The notes below the pieces were generated by a model. It was not told where the DNA came from and did not search any database. It saw nothing but the letters and a program-made list of their open reading frames with translations. This document shows positions 1 through 7,166 of a stretch of 12,275 nucleotides of DNA, in pieces. The position numbers were made by a program, and so were the translations under genes. Position 1 is the stretch's first letter; every line of letters begins with the position of its first letter. Source of the DNA: an uncultured Candidatus Melainabacteria bacterium. GTDB lineage: Bacteria; Cyanobacteriota; Vampirovibrionia; Gastranaerophilales; Gastranaerophilaceae. The DNA lies in assembly GCA_934773085.1 (NCBI GenBank), contig CAKVMU010000027.1:1-12275 (forward strand), in the 5' to 3' direction.

Positions 1-743
1 CTGTTTCTTTCAAAAAAGTCTGAAATATACAAAACAGGTTTATTCAATAATCCTGCACTTATCAAATACAAAATAATTAAAAGTCTACCGGTTCTACCGT
101 TACCGTCTAAAAATGGGTGGATTGTTTCAAATTGATAATGTACAATGCCGGCTCTTATTATTTCAGGTACTTGCAAGTTTTCATTATGTAAAAACTTTTC
201 AATATCAGTCAATAAATCCGGTAACATATTAGGTTCTGGTGGAATAAAAAAAGCATCTTGAAGTGATGAACCACCAATCCAATTTTGAGTTTTTCTTATT
301 TCTCCAGGAGTTTTGTGTTCTCCTCTAACACCTTGCAACAAAATTTTATGAGCCTCTTTGATTAATCTCATTGAAATAGGCAATTCATTTAACTTTTCAA
401 TAGAATAGTTTATTGCTTGAATATAGTTTTGAACTTCGTGCCAATCATCTCTTAATTCCGGTTTAATTTGTTCAACAGGCGAAATAGCATCATCAAATGT
501 TGTTCTTGTGCCTTCAATTCTGTTTGAATTTGTGGCTTCTTTCGTTGCATACATTTTTATAAAAAATTCAATATTAGGAATTAAATCAGCATAGGAATTT
601 AATTTGCCAAGCCAAAGACTGGCATCTTGCAATAATGGTGCAAGTTCATCTAACTTCCAATCTATATCATCATTGATAAATGACGGATTAAATGGTTTGT
701 AGCCTTTGTGTAAAATATATGTTCCTGATTTATATTCCTTCAT
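1..743 (-). CDS. fic: Fic-domain protein AMP-transferase, class II type, 3' end cut off by the window
   Basis: Fic enzymes usually transfer AMP from ATP to a hydroxyl group of a target protein. Reading down from the ATG at 741-743, 247 codons are visible and the frame leaves the window open. Residues about 10-80 look like a Fic N-terminal helical domain and contain the inhibitory pattern (S/T)xxxE(G/N) as S73-N-R-I-E77-G78. An inhibitory helix placed N-terminal to the Fic core defines class II (self-inhibited) Fic proteins. The complete catalytic motif HPFLDGNGRTGR lies at residues 209-220, with catalytic His209, so the visible part looks active. The continuation (KPVLYISDFFERN) is typical of the helix after the motif; a C-terminal winged-helix domain is common in this type but would lie outside the window. 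A modest AAGGG Shine-Dalgarno lies about 9 bases before the ATG. No antitoxin partner is visible, as expected for class II. The target protein cannot be inferred. Confidence 0.93.
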   Translation of the reverse strand, partial: MKEYKSGTYILHKGYKPFNPSFINDDIDWKLDELAPLLQDASLWLGKLNSYADLIPNIEFFIKMYATKEATNSNRIEGTRTTFDDAISPVEQIKPELRDDWHEVQNYIQAINYSIEKLNELPISMRLIKEAHKILLQGVRGEHKTPGEIRKTQNWIGGSSLQDAFFIPPEPNMLPDLLTDIEKFLHNENLQVPEIIRAGIVHYQFETIHPFLDGNGRTGRLLIILYLISAGLLNKPVLYISDFFERN

Positions 744-761
744 TATAAAATGCCCTTATTT

Positions 762-781
762 TAGGAAAACTCTTTTTCCTA
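762..781. repeat. Perfect 8-bp inverted repeat over the presumed fic transcription start
   Basis: TAGGAAAA (762-769) and TTTTCCTA (774-781) form a perfect palindrome around a 4-base centre. It begins one base after the -10 hexamer of the fic promoter and covers the expected start site. The position suits a repressor operator. As RNA it would be a weak A/U-rich hairpin at the very 5' end of the transcript. Function is inferred from position only. Confidence 0.5.
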
Positions 782-782
782 T

Positions 783-812
783 ATTATAACATATTTTTAT
801 TATAGTTTACAA
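783..812 (-). promoter_or_regulatory. Predicted sigma70-type promoter of the fic gene
   Basis: On the minus strand a perfect -10 hexamer TATAAT (783-788) is preceded by TG one base upstream (extended -10, TGTTATAAT). A -35-like TTGTAA (807-812) lies 18 bases upstream. Transcription would start near 775-777, about 33 bases before the fic ATG. This is one of the two best promoters in the window. Confidence 0.72.
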
Positions 813-899
813 AATTTATAAAAATTTTTACATTTTGGCGAACTTTCAATATAACATGTTCTACTAGCATCAACACTGGGGTAAATCTTATTATTTGTA

Positions 900-1640
900 T
901 TATATTTGCGGAACAAATTGTACTGTAAAAATTTCATGAGAGTTGATTTTTGCATGTCCGCCTCTAATTGGCATTAATAAAAGCCCCGCTCCGAAGAAAC
1001 ATGAACCTACATAAACGGTCGGGTATAGCCATAATGAACGATTTGCTCCAATTTTTTCAATTTGTCCCTTTAATGGAATATCTTTAATTGAAAAGTTGCC
1101 AATAATAAGTTCAGAAGGAACTCCCATTGATTTATTTAATGAAACATTTTCTATTCTTGCTTTTACTATTGTTCCCTTTGGGAAAAATTTGTTGTTTATT
1201 GTGTTATCGTCTGTTGTTACAAATTCTACATAAGACCCTTCTTCGTCACAGTTTTTTGTTGTAAGTGAGTCTTTTATACTTATCCTTATATCCTGATTCT
1301 TTGAATAGTCAAAATTAGCACAGCGTTGCTGTTTTGATAAAGCTTTTGTATCGGCGGCTGGCATAAACTCAGTAAGTTTAGTTGCTTTTTTGAGTGGAAC
1401 ATTTTTGTTTTTGTTGTTTTCAGCAAACGAATCATCAATGTAAGATGCGGAAGTTTTTGTTACTCTTAAATTGTGATCTAAGGTTGTGTTTACTAAATTG
1501 TCTTCAATGTAGAGTTGTCGCTGAGTCTTTACTTTTAAATTCTTATCAAGTGAAGTGTTTACGAAATTATCTTCAATTTGCGAATATGCCGGTAACAGCA
1601 ATGCTTGCATACATAATAAAATACTTATTACTTTTTTCAT
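900..1640 (-). CDS. Exported protein of unknown function with three N-terminal repeats
   Basis: I do not recognise a named family. The first 20 residues (MKKVISILLCMQALLLPAYS) form a signal peptide with a plausible signal peptidase I cut after AYS; there is no convincing lipobox around Cys10. Three imperfect repeats of about 23 residues follow at 21-43, 44-66 and 67-88, starting QIEDNFVNTSLD, YIEDNLVNTTLD and YIDDSFAENN. The remaining part (about 90-246) has no transmembrane helix and alternates short polar and hydrophobic segments, suggesting beta structure; it contains three cysteines (107, 131, 214) and ends in a Pro-Ile-Arg-Gly-Gly-His stretch at 224-229. The ATG lies 8 bases after the stop of the upstream M48-like gene, with only a weak TAGG ribosome site overlapping that stop, so translation is probably coupled. 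It should act in the periplasm, outer membrane or outside. No clear terminator follows. Confidence 0.85.
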   Translation of the reverse strand: MKKVISILLCMQALLLPAYSQIEDNFVNTSLDKNLKVKTQRQLYIEDNLVNTTLDHNLRVTKTSASYIDDSFAENNKNKNVPLKKATKLTEFMPAADTKALSKQQRCANFDYSKNQDIRISIKDSLTTKNCDEEGSYVEFVTTDDNTINNKFFPKGTIVKARIENVSLNKSMGVPSELIIGNFSIKDIPLKGQIEKIGANRSLWLYPTVYVGSCFFGAGLLLMPIRGGHAKINSHEIFTVQFVPQI

Positions 1641-1648
1641 TTAATAAC

Positions 1649-2341
1649 CTATAAATAATTTACAGAACCTTTAGATTTAGTTTCGATTTTTTGTTGAAAT
1701 TTTGCTCTATTTTCTTTGGAGGTTAGTAAGAAATTTTGATAATATATGTTGTTCTTATATGTATTATTAACTAAATATTCAGGATATTTTTTATAAATAT
1801 ATTCATATACTTCCATTGTACGTCTTGTCGTTATAGGGTGAGAATCGCACCATTCATATCTTCTTTGAGGGAACGATTTATTCATAACAACAATAAGTGC
1901 AACAGGGTTGTATCCTGCGTTAGCCATATAATCTACTGCAAGTTTGTCTGCTTTATATTCGTATTTTCTTGGTGCAAATGCGTAAGACCAACTGCTCAGT
2001 GCGCCTCTAAAAACACCTTTGTATGAATCTACACCGTGTGAAATTTCGTGTGATAGAACTGCTGCAACTTCGTCATCATTGCTGAGCATATTATACAATC
2101 CTCTGTACAAAGTGATATGTCTGTCAAAATTTGATGTTGTTGCATTAACCGTCTTTGAAGTATCGTAGTAAAAGACCATTCTTTTTTCAATGCTGTTATT
2201 ATTTAGAATACGAAAACCAATATTACTTATTCTTTCTTGTGCTTTAACGACTGAATCAGCATTAATAACTTCTGTCGCAGCATTTGCTGTCATTGCAGAA
2301 ATAGACAATATAGTGCACAATGTAATGATAAACTTTTTCAT
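1649..2341 (-). CDS. Exported M48-family (Ste24/HtpX/BepA-like) zinc metallopeptidase
   Basis: A 230-residue protein with a signal peptide (about 1-21, MKKFIITLCTILSISAMTANA) and the M48 zinc site: HEISH at 98-102 (ligands His98 and His102, general base Glu99) and the second motif EYKAD at 128-132, whose Glu128 should be the third ligand. The SHP at 167-169 is also typical of M48. There are no extra membrane helices, so it resembles the soluble periplasmic M48 enzymes (BepA/YfgC, LoiP type) that act on misfolded or envelope proteins rather than membrane-bound HtpX. No TPR domain follows. I chose the ATG at 2339-2341 because AAAGGAG sits 5 bases upstream and the signal peptide starts there; an upstream in-frame start at 2413 would run through the promoter. 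The next gene, also exported, starts 8 bases after its stop and may be a partner or substrate; that is inference from spacing. Confidence 0.88.
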   Translation of the reverse strand: MKKFIITLCTILSISAMTANAATEVINADSVVKAQERISNIGFRILNNNSIEKRMVFYYDTSKTVNATTSNFDRHITLYRGLYNMLSNDDEVAAVLSHEISHGVDSYKGVFRGALSSWSYAFAPRKYEYKADKLAVDYMANAGYNPVALIVVMNKSFPQRRYEWCDSHPITTRRTMEVYEYIYKKYPEYLVNNTYKNNIYYQNFLLTSKENRAKFQQKIETKSKGSVNYL

Positions 2342-2356
2342 ATATACTCCTTTTAT

Positions 2357-2384
2357 AACTAGCACTGTATGTATAGTACTAGTT
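2357..2384. repeat. 28-bp near-palindrome covering the -10 region: candidate operator
   Basis: Left half AACTAGCACTGTAT (2357-2370); reverse complement of the right half is AACTAGTACTATAC (2371-2384). Eleven of 14 positions match and the three differences are transitions. It overlaps the -10 element, part of the spacer and the expected start of the M48 transcript, where a dimeric repressor would block RNA polymerase. It is not followed by a T-run on the minus strand, so it is not an intrinsic terminator for the gene upstream (CDF). Confidence 0.6.
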
Positions 2385-2401
2385 TTTATAACAAAAGTCA
2401 A
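2373..2401 (-). promoter_or_regulatory. Predicted promoter of the M48 peptidase unit
   Basis: On the minus strand, TTGACT (2396-2401) and TACTAT (2373-2378) are separated by exactly 17 bases. The -35 is close to consensus and the -10 matches four of six. The start site would fall near 2366, about 25 bases before the ATG. The -10 and most of the spacer lie inside a near-palindrome (separate entry), suggesting repression. Confidence 0.6.
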
Positions 2402-2432
2402 TATTTGTTGCAAAATAATGATAAAAGTTTGT

Positions 2433-3296
2433 CTAATAAGGTTCGCAATGGATTGTAATCAATGTATTTGGCAAGGTTTCCCTAATCTTATTTTCCAATG
2501 TGTCACAAATCTTGTGACAATCTTTTATAGACATGTTTGCATCACACAGAATAGTTATATCAATGTCTCTGTATGAACCGCTTTTTATGCATTTTAAATT
2601 CGTAAAACCATGAATTTTATCACAGTCATTCATAATTTTTTTTATTTTTTCAATATCTTCTTCCGGCAAGGTTCCGTCAAGAAGGTTATTCAATGTTTCT
2701 TTTGTAATAGTTATTCCGGTTTTCAATATAATCAGAGCAACGAAAATTGCAATCAATGGATCAAGAATTGCAATTCCTGTGACTTTTATTAATACTAAAC
2801 CAATTAAAACTCCCAGAGAAGAGTAGACATCGGTGCTTAAATGTTTAGCATCAGCCTTTAGTGCAATAGAATCGAATTTTTTTGCCACAATAAACAAATA
2901 ACTGCTTACGAATAAATTTGCCACAATTGCGATGGACATAACTATAATGCCCAATGTTGAATCAAATTCCACAGAGCTGTTACTAATGATTTTTTTGCAC
3001 GCTTCCCAAACTATGTAGAAGGATGCGAGTATAATCAAAAGTCCTTCTATAAAACCGGCTACGTCTTCATATTTGCCGTGTCCAAACGGGTGACTTTTAT
3101 CTGCAGGTTTGGAGGAACGTGTAACAGCGAAAAAAGTCAGAACAGATGCAAGAAAGTCACTCATTGAGTGAATCGCTTCCGAAATAATACTTATACTTCC
3201 CGTAAAGATTCCTGCAAATAGTTTAAATAAAATTATCAATCCGTTAGAAGCAATAGATAAACTTGCTGCAAACTGTTTTTTTGATTCGATATTCAT
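2433..3296 (-). CDS. Cation diffusion facilitator (CDF) family metal exporter, probably Zn2+
   Basis: A 287-residue inner-membrane metal/proton antiporter of the FieF/YiiP type, of normal length. Six membrane helices fit at about 9-31, 37-58, 81-100, 113-136, 153-173 and 177-195. The transport-site pairs are H43-SMS-D47 in helix 2 and H152-LST-D156 in helix 5. In this family HxxxD sites usually mark zinc (or cadmium) carriers while DxxxD marks iron or manganese; FieF itself has Asp at the first position. A basic/His loop SHPFGHGKYED (68-78) follows helix 2. The cytoplasmic domain (about 205-287) carries His229, His261 and the closing ITIHCEP motif (His283) that resemble its dimer-interface metal sites. 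The ATG at 3294-3296 has AAGG six bases upstream and lies 25 bases after the cytidylyltransferase stop, making it the last gene of the glycan unit. A direct role in glycan synthesis is not obvious. Confidence 0.92.
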   Translation of the reverse strand: MNIESKKQFAASLSIASNGLIILFKLFAGIFTGSISIISEAIHSMSDFLASVLTFFAVTRSSKPADKSHPFGHGKYEDVAGFIEGLLIILASFYIVWEACKKIISNSSVEFDSTLGIIVMSIAIVANLFVSSYLFIVAKKFDSIALKADAKHLSTDVYSSLGVLIGLVLIKVTGIAILDPLIAIFVALIILKTGITITKETLNNLLDGTLPEEDIEKIKKIMNDCDKIHGFTNLKCIKSGSYRDIDITILCDANMSIKDCHKICDTLENKIRETLPNTLITIHCEPY

Positions 3297-3321
3297 AAAA
3301 AGCCTTATTATATAGTGCGAA

Positions 3322-3783
3322 CTATTTTTTTACGTCAATATCCTGTGGCAGGTGGTTATCAACTTTGTTTTGCAATTTTTTGTAATTGTCATAAATTCGT
3401 TTTTTCAAGTTAGAAGAGCTGATACCTGCGCCGTAAGGGAAGTAAAAAACTTTTACACCTAATTCTTCAAGGTAGTCGTATTTTCCGACCCAATCATCTC
3501 CGACAACAAAAATATCGAAATTCAATTTTTTAACTTTGTCGGTGTGATCCAGTGAGCGCTGAGGAATCACGATATCAGGTCCTTTTATAGCTTTCATCAA
3601 AGCGATTCTTTCTTCAAACGGAATAATCGGAGTTGATTTATAACTGGCAACCAGTTCGTCTGTATTAACTCCGACGATTAAGATATCACCCAATGCACGT
3701 GCGTATTCAATCATTTTCAAGTGATTGATATGCAACATATCAAAAGTTCCTGATGTATAAACTACAGTTTTATTTCCTATCAT
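3322..3783 (-). CDS. TagD-like cytidylyltransferase (CTP + small phospho/phosphono-alcohol to a CDP-type carrier)
   Basis: A 153-residue HIGH-superfamily nucleotidyltransferase. The closest recognisable relative is glycerol-3-phosphate cytidylyltransferase (TagD/GCT): GTFDMLHINH at 12-21, ER at 58-59, VGDDWVGK at 94-101 (TagD has MGDDWEGK) and GISSSNLKKRI at 120-130 (TagD GISTTKIK). Such enzymes make CDP-glycerol; relatives act on ethanolamine phosphate, other alcohol phosphates or phosphonates, so the true substrate is open. An oddity is HINH in place of the usual HxGH: the glycine of the CTP-binding motif is Asn20. After the core (about 130 residues) there is a short polar tail. The ATG at 3781-3783 has AAAGGAT 6 bases upstream and lies 12 bases after the aminotransferase stop. 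The pairing with a PhnW-like aminotransferase and a LicD transferase suggests it activates the group that LicD transfers. Confidence 0.88.
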   Translation of the reverse strand: MIGNKTVVYTSGTFDMLHINHLKMIEYARALGDILIVGVNTDELVASYKSTPIIPFEERIALMKAIKGPDIVIPQRSLDHTDKVKKLNFDIFVVGDDWVGKYDYLEELGVKVFYFPYGAGISSSNLKKRIYDNYKKLQNKVDNHLPQDIDVKK

Positions 3784-3795
3784 AGACTTATCCTT

Positions 3796-4881
3796 TTATT
3801 TGTTAATTGTTTCTGATTCGTTAATTTTTTTAATTGCATCGATTAAAATATCGAAGTCTTTAATCGTGGTATCTCCGATGTGAGAAACCCTGAACATTTT
3901 GTCAGCCAAATCTCCACCGCAAGGATTTACGCATAATTGATACTCATCTCTTAAGCGTTTAACAATTTCTGATGCTTTATGCTTTTCGCAAATAACCGGA
4001 GTCAGCATATTTGAAAGTTTGTAGCTTGTTGGAATTTTCATTCCGAGTTCGGCTAATTTTTTTCTGAAGTATACGCATTTTTCTTCGATTGTTTTCAACA
4101 AAGCTTCTTTTCCGCCATTTTCGTCGATATAATCAAGCATTGCTTTTAATTCATACATAATGAAAACTGCCGGAGTATAAGGAGTTTGCCCTCTTTCAAT
4201 GTTTTTAAAATAATCTTTGAAATCAAAGTACATACTTTTAGGTGCAGAACCTTTGTTCATTTTGTCCAGCATTTTTTGACTGAAAGATATGAATGAAAGT
4301 CCCGGAGATAGACACAATCCTTTTTGAGAACTGATTATTGTCACATCGATTCCGTATTTTTCCATATCGTATTCATCTGCTAAGAATGTGCTTATTGCAT
4401 CAACTATTAGTAGCATATTATTTCTTTTGCAGAAGTCAGAAATCATTTTTATATCATACAATTGACCAGTTGAAGTTTCATGGAGGTTTATAAATAATGT
4501 CGTGTAACCTTTATTATCGAATTTAGTCAAATGTTTTTCGGTTAACATTTCACCGAAGGTCAAATCAATTGAATCATATTGCGCAGAATGGAAATTTAAG
4601 AGTTGGCAAAATCTTCTTCCAAAAGTTCCGCCGTTAATGACCAAAGATTTATCTTCTGGAGCGATACAATTCTCAATTACGGCTTCCATCGCAGCACTGC
4701 CGGATGCTGTCAAATAAATCAATGAATTTTCAACAGAGTTGCCTAATAATTTTGACATTCTTTTTAAGCTATCTTTTACCATAGAGCCGAACTCATTGGT
4801 TCTAAAATAGAAATAATCATTTTTATAAATGTCTTTGGTGCATTGATACATCTCAACAGGACCGACAATAAAGTGTTTCAT
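3796..4881 (-). CDS. Class V PLP aminotransferase, PhnW-like (2-aminoethylphosphonate:pyruvate transaminase family)
   Basis: A 361-residue fold-type I, class V aminotransferase. Against PhnW from memory, the landmarks line up in order: GP near the N-terminus (7-8), TASGSAAMEAV (58-68, cofactor phosphate loop), GGTFGRR (84-90), HETSTG (134-139), VDAISTF (160-166, Asp161 pairs with the pyridine nitrogen), ISSQKGL (183-189, Lys187 the Schiff-base lysine) and RVSHIG (331-336, Arg331 the carboxylate-binding arginine). All catalytic residues are present. PhnW interconverts 2-aminoethylphosphonate plus pyruvate and phosphonoacetaldehyde plus alanine; the same fold also includes serine/alanine-glyoxylate enzymes, so the substrate is not settled. 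Here it lies 12 bases before a cytidylyltransferase and in a glycan unit, so a biosynthetic role (making an amino-alkyl phosphonate or phosphate head group) fits better than catabolism. No PEP mutase or phosphonopyruvate decarboxylase gene is visible. ATG at 4879-4881 with AAGGAG 6 bases upstream. Confidence 0.87.
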   Translation of the reverse strand: MKHFIVGPVEMYQCTKDIYKNDYFYFRTNEFGSMVKDSLKRMSKLLGNSVENSLIYLTASGSAAMEAVIENCIAPEDKSLVINGGTFGRRFCQLLNFHSAQYDSIDLTFGEMLTEKHLTKFDNKGYTTLFINLHETSTGQLYDIKMISDFCKRNNMLLIVDAISTFLADEYDMEKYGIDVTIISSQKGLCLSPGLSFISFSQKMLDKMNKGSAPKSMYFDFKDYFKNIERGQTPYTPAVFIMYELKAMLDYIDENGGKEALLKTIEEKCVYFRKKLAELGMKIPTSYKLSNMLTPVICEKHKASEIVKRLRDEYQLCVNPCGGDLADKMFRVSHIGDTTIKDFDILIDAIKKINESETINK

Positions 4882-4928
4882 TTTTACTCCTTGTATAATT
4901 GTAATTTAAAAACTTAGGTTTAATTATG

Positions 4929-6254
4929 TTATAACTTAAATTTTATTTTTAAACCAAAAATTTTCATAATTTTATGCTTTTTATTAAGACGATAATCGCT
5001 CGAAAAAGAAAATATTTTATTCATAAAATTATATCTGTAATTTTCAATCAGCGTTTTAACTTGATTAGCATTTTCTTTATTTTTGTGCGGAAGTTCGTAT
5101 TTGATATCTTTTAAGAATTGTGTGTATAAATTCGCATCATAACTGTTTTCTTCACATAAGCCGTGTGAAACCATAAAGTTCTCAAATTGCTTATACTTCG
5201 CTGGGTATGATTTATTAAATTCCGTATAATCAACGTCCAAATACATTTGGTATAAGCTTTTTTCGGACGGTAGTTCAGTGATGTAAGGTATGTTATAGAA
5301 ATCAGCAATCTCTTCAATTCTGGAATCTATTGCATAAACAAGAGCCGGAATCCCTGCTAGAATCGGTAATACGTTCCCATGTATTCTGCTTCCGAATGAG
5401 AAATTAAAATTATTTTGAGACAAATACTTTTTCCAAACCTCAATGTCATAAAATAAATTTATGCGCCCCTCTGCAATTAGCTTCAATCCTGTCAATGAGA
5501 ATTGTTCTATTAATTCTGAAACATTCACTTTTTCTTCAAAAAACTTTTTATTGTATAGCAGATTTAGAAAATCGTCTTGGCAAAAATATTCTGCATTTTT
5601 ATATGTTGTGAATATCTCTGTGATTGATTTTTGTTTTAATAACTTTATATGACCGTTTATTGCCGGTTTAAAGTCTTCCAAACTTACTTTTTTATTGTCA
5701 ATCTGAAAATCAGGTCCTGCATAGTATATAGAAGGACAACCTGTAACAACAGCCGTGTTTGAAGGCATAATTAAATCAAGAAATTCTTTGGTTTGATATC
5801 CTCTGCAAGCAATTTCACCACCGGAGTTATACACCGATTTTATAAAATTTAAAGCCGGTTGTTCTATATCTTTTACAATATTTTTGACAGGTGTGCTTAG
5901 CGATTTTTGGATTCCTAATCCAAAAACATATATAGGAACTCTACAGGTTGAAAAATTTTTAGCGAGTTCCGATAACAGTTTTATACGGTGAGAGCCCAGA
6001 ATGTTTGCAGCTTGATATATGACTGCACTTACTTCTTTCTCATCAATATTGCTTAAAGGCTCGTTATAGACCTTTTTATATTTGACATTATGGTCAATTA
6101 AAAATTTTTCTAAGGCAGTATAGTGAACTTTATTCCCGCAGTTTCCCAATCCTTCTTGGTATACGTCAGCAATGGTTTCGTAATTGGTTGGAATAAAACT
6201 TCCTTGGTCTAGGGACTTATCATCTTCGGTATATAAAACTACATATTTTTCCAC
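4929..6254 (-). CDS. Polysaccharide pyruvyl transferase family protein
   Basis: A 441-residue protein of the CsaB/WcaK/GumL family, whose members move the enolpyruvyl group of PEP to a sugar as a ketal, adding negative charge to capsules, cell-wall polymers and exopolysaccharides. Evidence: the N-terminal NCGNKVHYTAL (38-48) resembles the GNxGD start of the family, ACRGYQTKEFL (149-159) the conserved middle arginine region, and SFGSRIHGNVLPILAGIPAL (286-305) is the diagnostic SRIHG segment. After about residue 385 a basic tail rich in Asn, Lys and Tyr follows, ending KIFGLKIKFKL, a short motif also seen inside the GT8-LicD protein. The start is GTG (6252-6254), supported by AAAGGAG 6 bases upstream; no better ATG is near. 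It begins 15 bases after the stop of the GT32-type gene. Some members of this family transfer other groups, so pyruvylation is a family-level prediction. Confidence 0.85.
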   Translation of the reverse strand: MEKYVVLYTEDDKSLDQGSFIPTNYETIADVYQEGLGNCGNKVHYTALEKFLIDHNVKYKKVYNEPLSNIDEKEVSAVIYQAANILGSHRIKLLSELAKNFSTCRVPIYVFGLGIQKSLSTPVKNIVKDIEQPALNFIKSVYNSGGEIACRGYQTKEFLDLIMPSNTAVVTGCPSIYYAGPDFQIDNKKVSLEDFKPAINGHIKLLKQKSITEIFTTYKNAEYFCQDDFLNLLYNKKFFEEKVNVSELIEQFSLTGLKLIAEGRINLFYDIEVWKKYLSQNNFNFSFGSRIHGNVLPILAGIPALVYAIDSRIEEIADFYNIPYITELPSEKSLYQMYLDVDYTEFNKSYPAKYKQFENFMVSHGLCEENSYDANLYTQFLKDIKYELPHKNKENANQVKTLIENYRYNFMNKIFSFSSDYRLNKKHKIMKIFGLKIKFKL

Positions 6255-6269
6255 TAAAATCTCCTTTTT

Positions 6270-7154
6270 CTAACCTTTTACGATTTCATCTATAAATAAA
6301 TTTTTTTCTTTATCTGCCTTTGGCTTTTTGTACGTTAATTTGTGAATAGAAGAATATGTTTTTATTTCATCAAACAAATCTTTGTTGAATTCACTATATA
6401 AAACATTTGCTAATAAATGCGGGTTTCTGTTATTCTTGTTCGGCATTGTTTCAAATATTTTTGCGCAATCTTCGTTATTCAGAAGTACAAATGTAAGTAT
6501 GTAATGGAATAGAAAATAATTGACTAAACATGTTTCTTCTTTCCAATATTCATTTAGGAAACTTTTGACAGTATTTAGAATTAAATTATTTGGTTTGGAA
6601 TGAATAAACCAACTTGAACAAGCATCAGAACCCAAATAATGCGGGATAGAATCCAAAACCTTCAACATATCATTACTTGGAACAGTAGGACACAATGCCC
6701 AAGCAGTCGATTTGAACATAAAGAAATCTGCATTCAATATGTCTGAAGGAATCTTATCGGAAAGATAAACTGTTGTATCAATCCATGTTCCGCCATATTT
6801 GGTTAATAAATATACTCTTAAGATATCGGAAAAATGTGCCAATCCCATTTCTTTTTTTTCTAATTTTTCAATAATGTATTGTGGGATTTCCACATATTTG
6901 GAATAGTTGTCTTTGTCAATAACAATAACTTTGTTTGGATAAAACTTTTCTACGCTTTCCATGCATTTTTTTACAATCAGCGGCGCATTATCCTTGCCTT
7001 GCCACCAAAACTGCCATATACAATCTTCGTAACCGCTAACCGTTTCTGTGGCGTTATTCTTATCAAAAACATATGAATATTTGCTTATATAATCAAATAG
7101 TTTTTGATAGTTTTTAATCTTTTTCTTAAACAGTTTTTGCACAAAATTTAGCAA
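6270..7154 (-). CDS. GT32-type capsular polysaccharide glycosyltransferase
   Basis: A 294-residue protein of the capsular polysaccharide synthesis family with a GT-A fold of the GT32 (OCH1-like) kind. Evidence: IWQFWWQGKDNAP (about 46-58), the opening signature of this family; SDILRVYLLTKYGGTWID (about 109-126), which holds the sugar-nucleotide/metal-binding acidic residues; and the closing IHKLTYK (about 270-276). The sugar donor and acceptor cannot be predicted. A basic stretch at the N-terminus (KLFKKKIKNYQK) may bind the membrane surface. Start choice: the longest frame begins with TTG at 7184, but that lies inside the preceding gene with no ribosome site. A second TTG at 7152-7154 lies 7 bases after AGGAG (7162-7166) and just after the preceding stop, so I place the start there. 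The six-gene order and short gaps indicate one transcript. Confidence 0.85.
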   Translation of the reverse strand: MLNFVQKLFKKKIKNYQKLFDYISKYSYVFDKNNATETVSGYEDCIWQFWWQGKDNAPLIVKKCMESVEKFYPNKVIVIDKDNYSKYVEIPQYIIEKLEKKEMGLAHFSDILRVYLLTKYGGTWIDTTVYLSDKIPSDILNADFFMFKSTAWALCPTVPSNDMLKVLDSIPHYLGSDACSSWFIHSKPNNLILNTVKSFLNEYWKEETCLVNYFLFHYILTFVLLNNEDCAKIFETMPNKNNRNPHLLANVLYSEFNKDLFDEIKTYSSIHKLTYKKPKADKEKNLFIDEIVKG

Positions 7155-7161
7155 AATTATT

Positions 7162-7166
7162 CTCCT
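7162..7166 (-). promoter_or_regulatory. Shine-Dalgarno that sets the TTG start of the GT32-type gene
   Basis: AGGAG on the minus strand overlaps the TAG stop codon of the GT8-LicD gene (7165-7167) and sits 7 bases before TTG at 7152-7154. This arrangement suggests coupled, stop-start translation with a rare TTG start. Confidence 0.65.

Noticed and set aside
2342..2413. 24-residue N-terminal extension of the M48 peptidase (start at 2413)
   Set aside because: It would begin upstream of the predicted promoter and run through the palindrome; the ATG at 2341 has a strong ribosome site and begins a signal peptide.
2342..2432. Intrinsic terminator after the CDF gene
   Set aside because: The palindrome there has no following T-run on the minus strand and sits in a promoter; read-through from the glycan unit into the peptidase genes cannot be excluded.
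2190..2576. 128-codon plus-strand reading frame
   Set aside because: It is antisense to the M48 and CDF genes, crosses their intergenic region, and has no ribosome site or recognisable domain.
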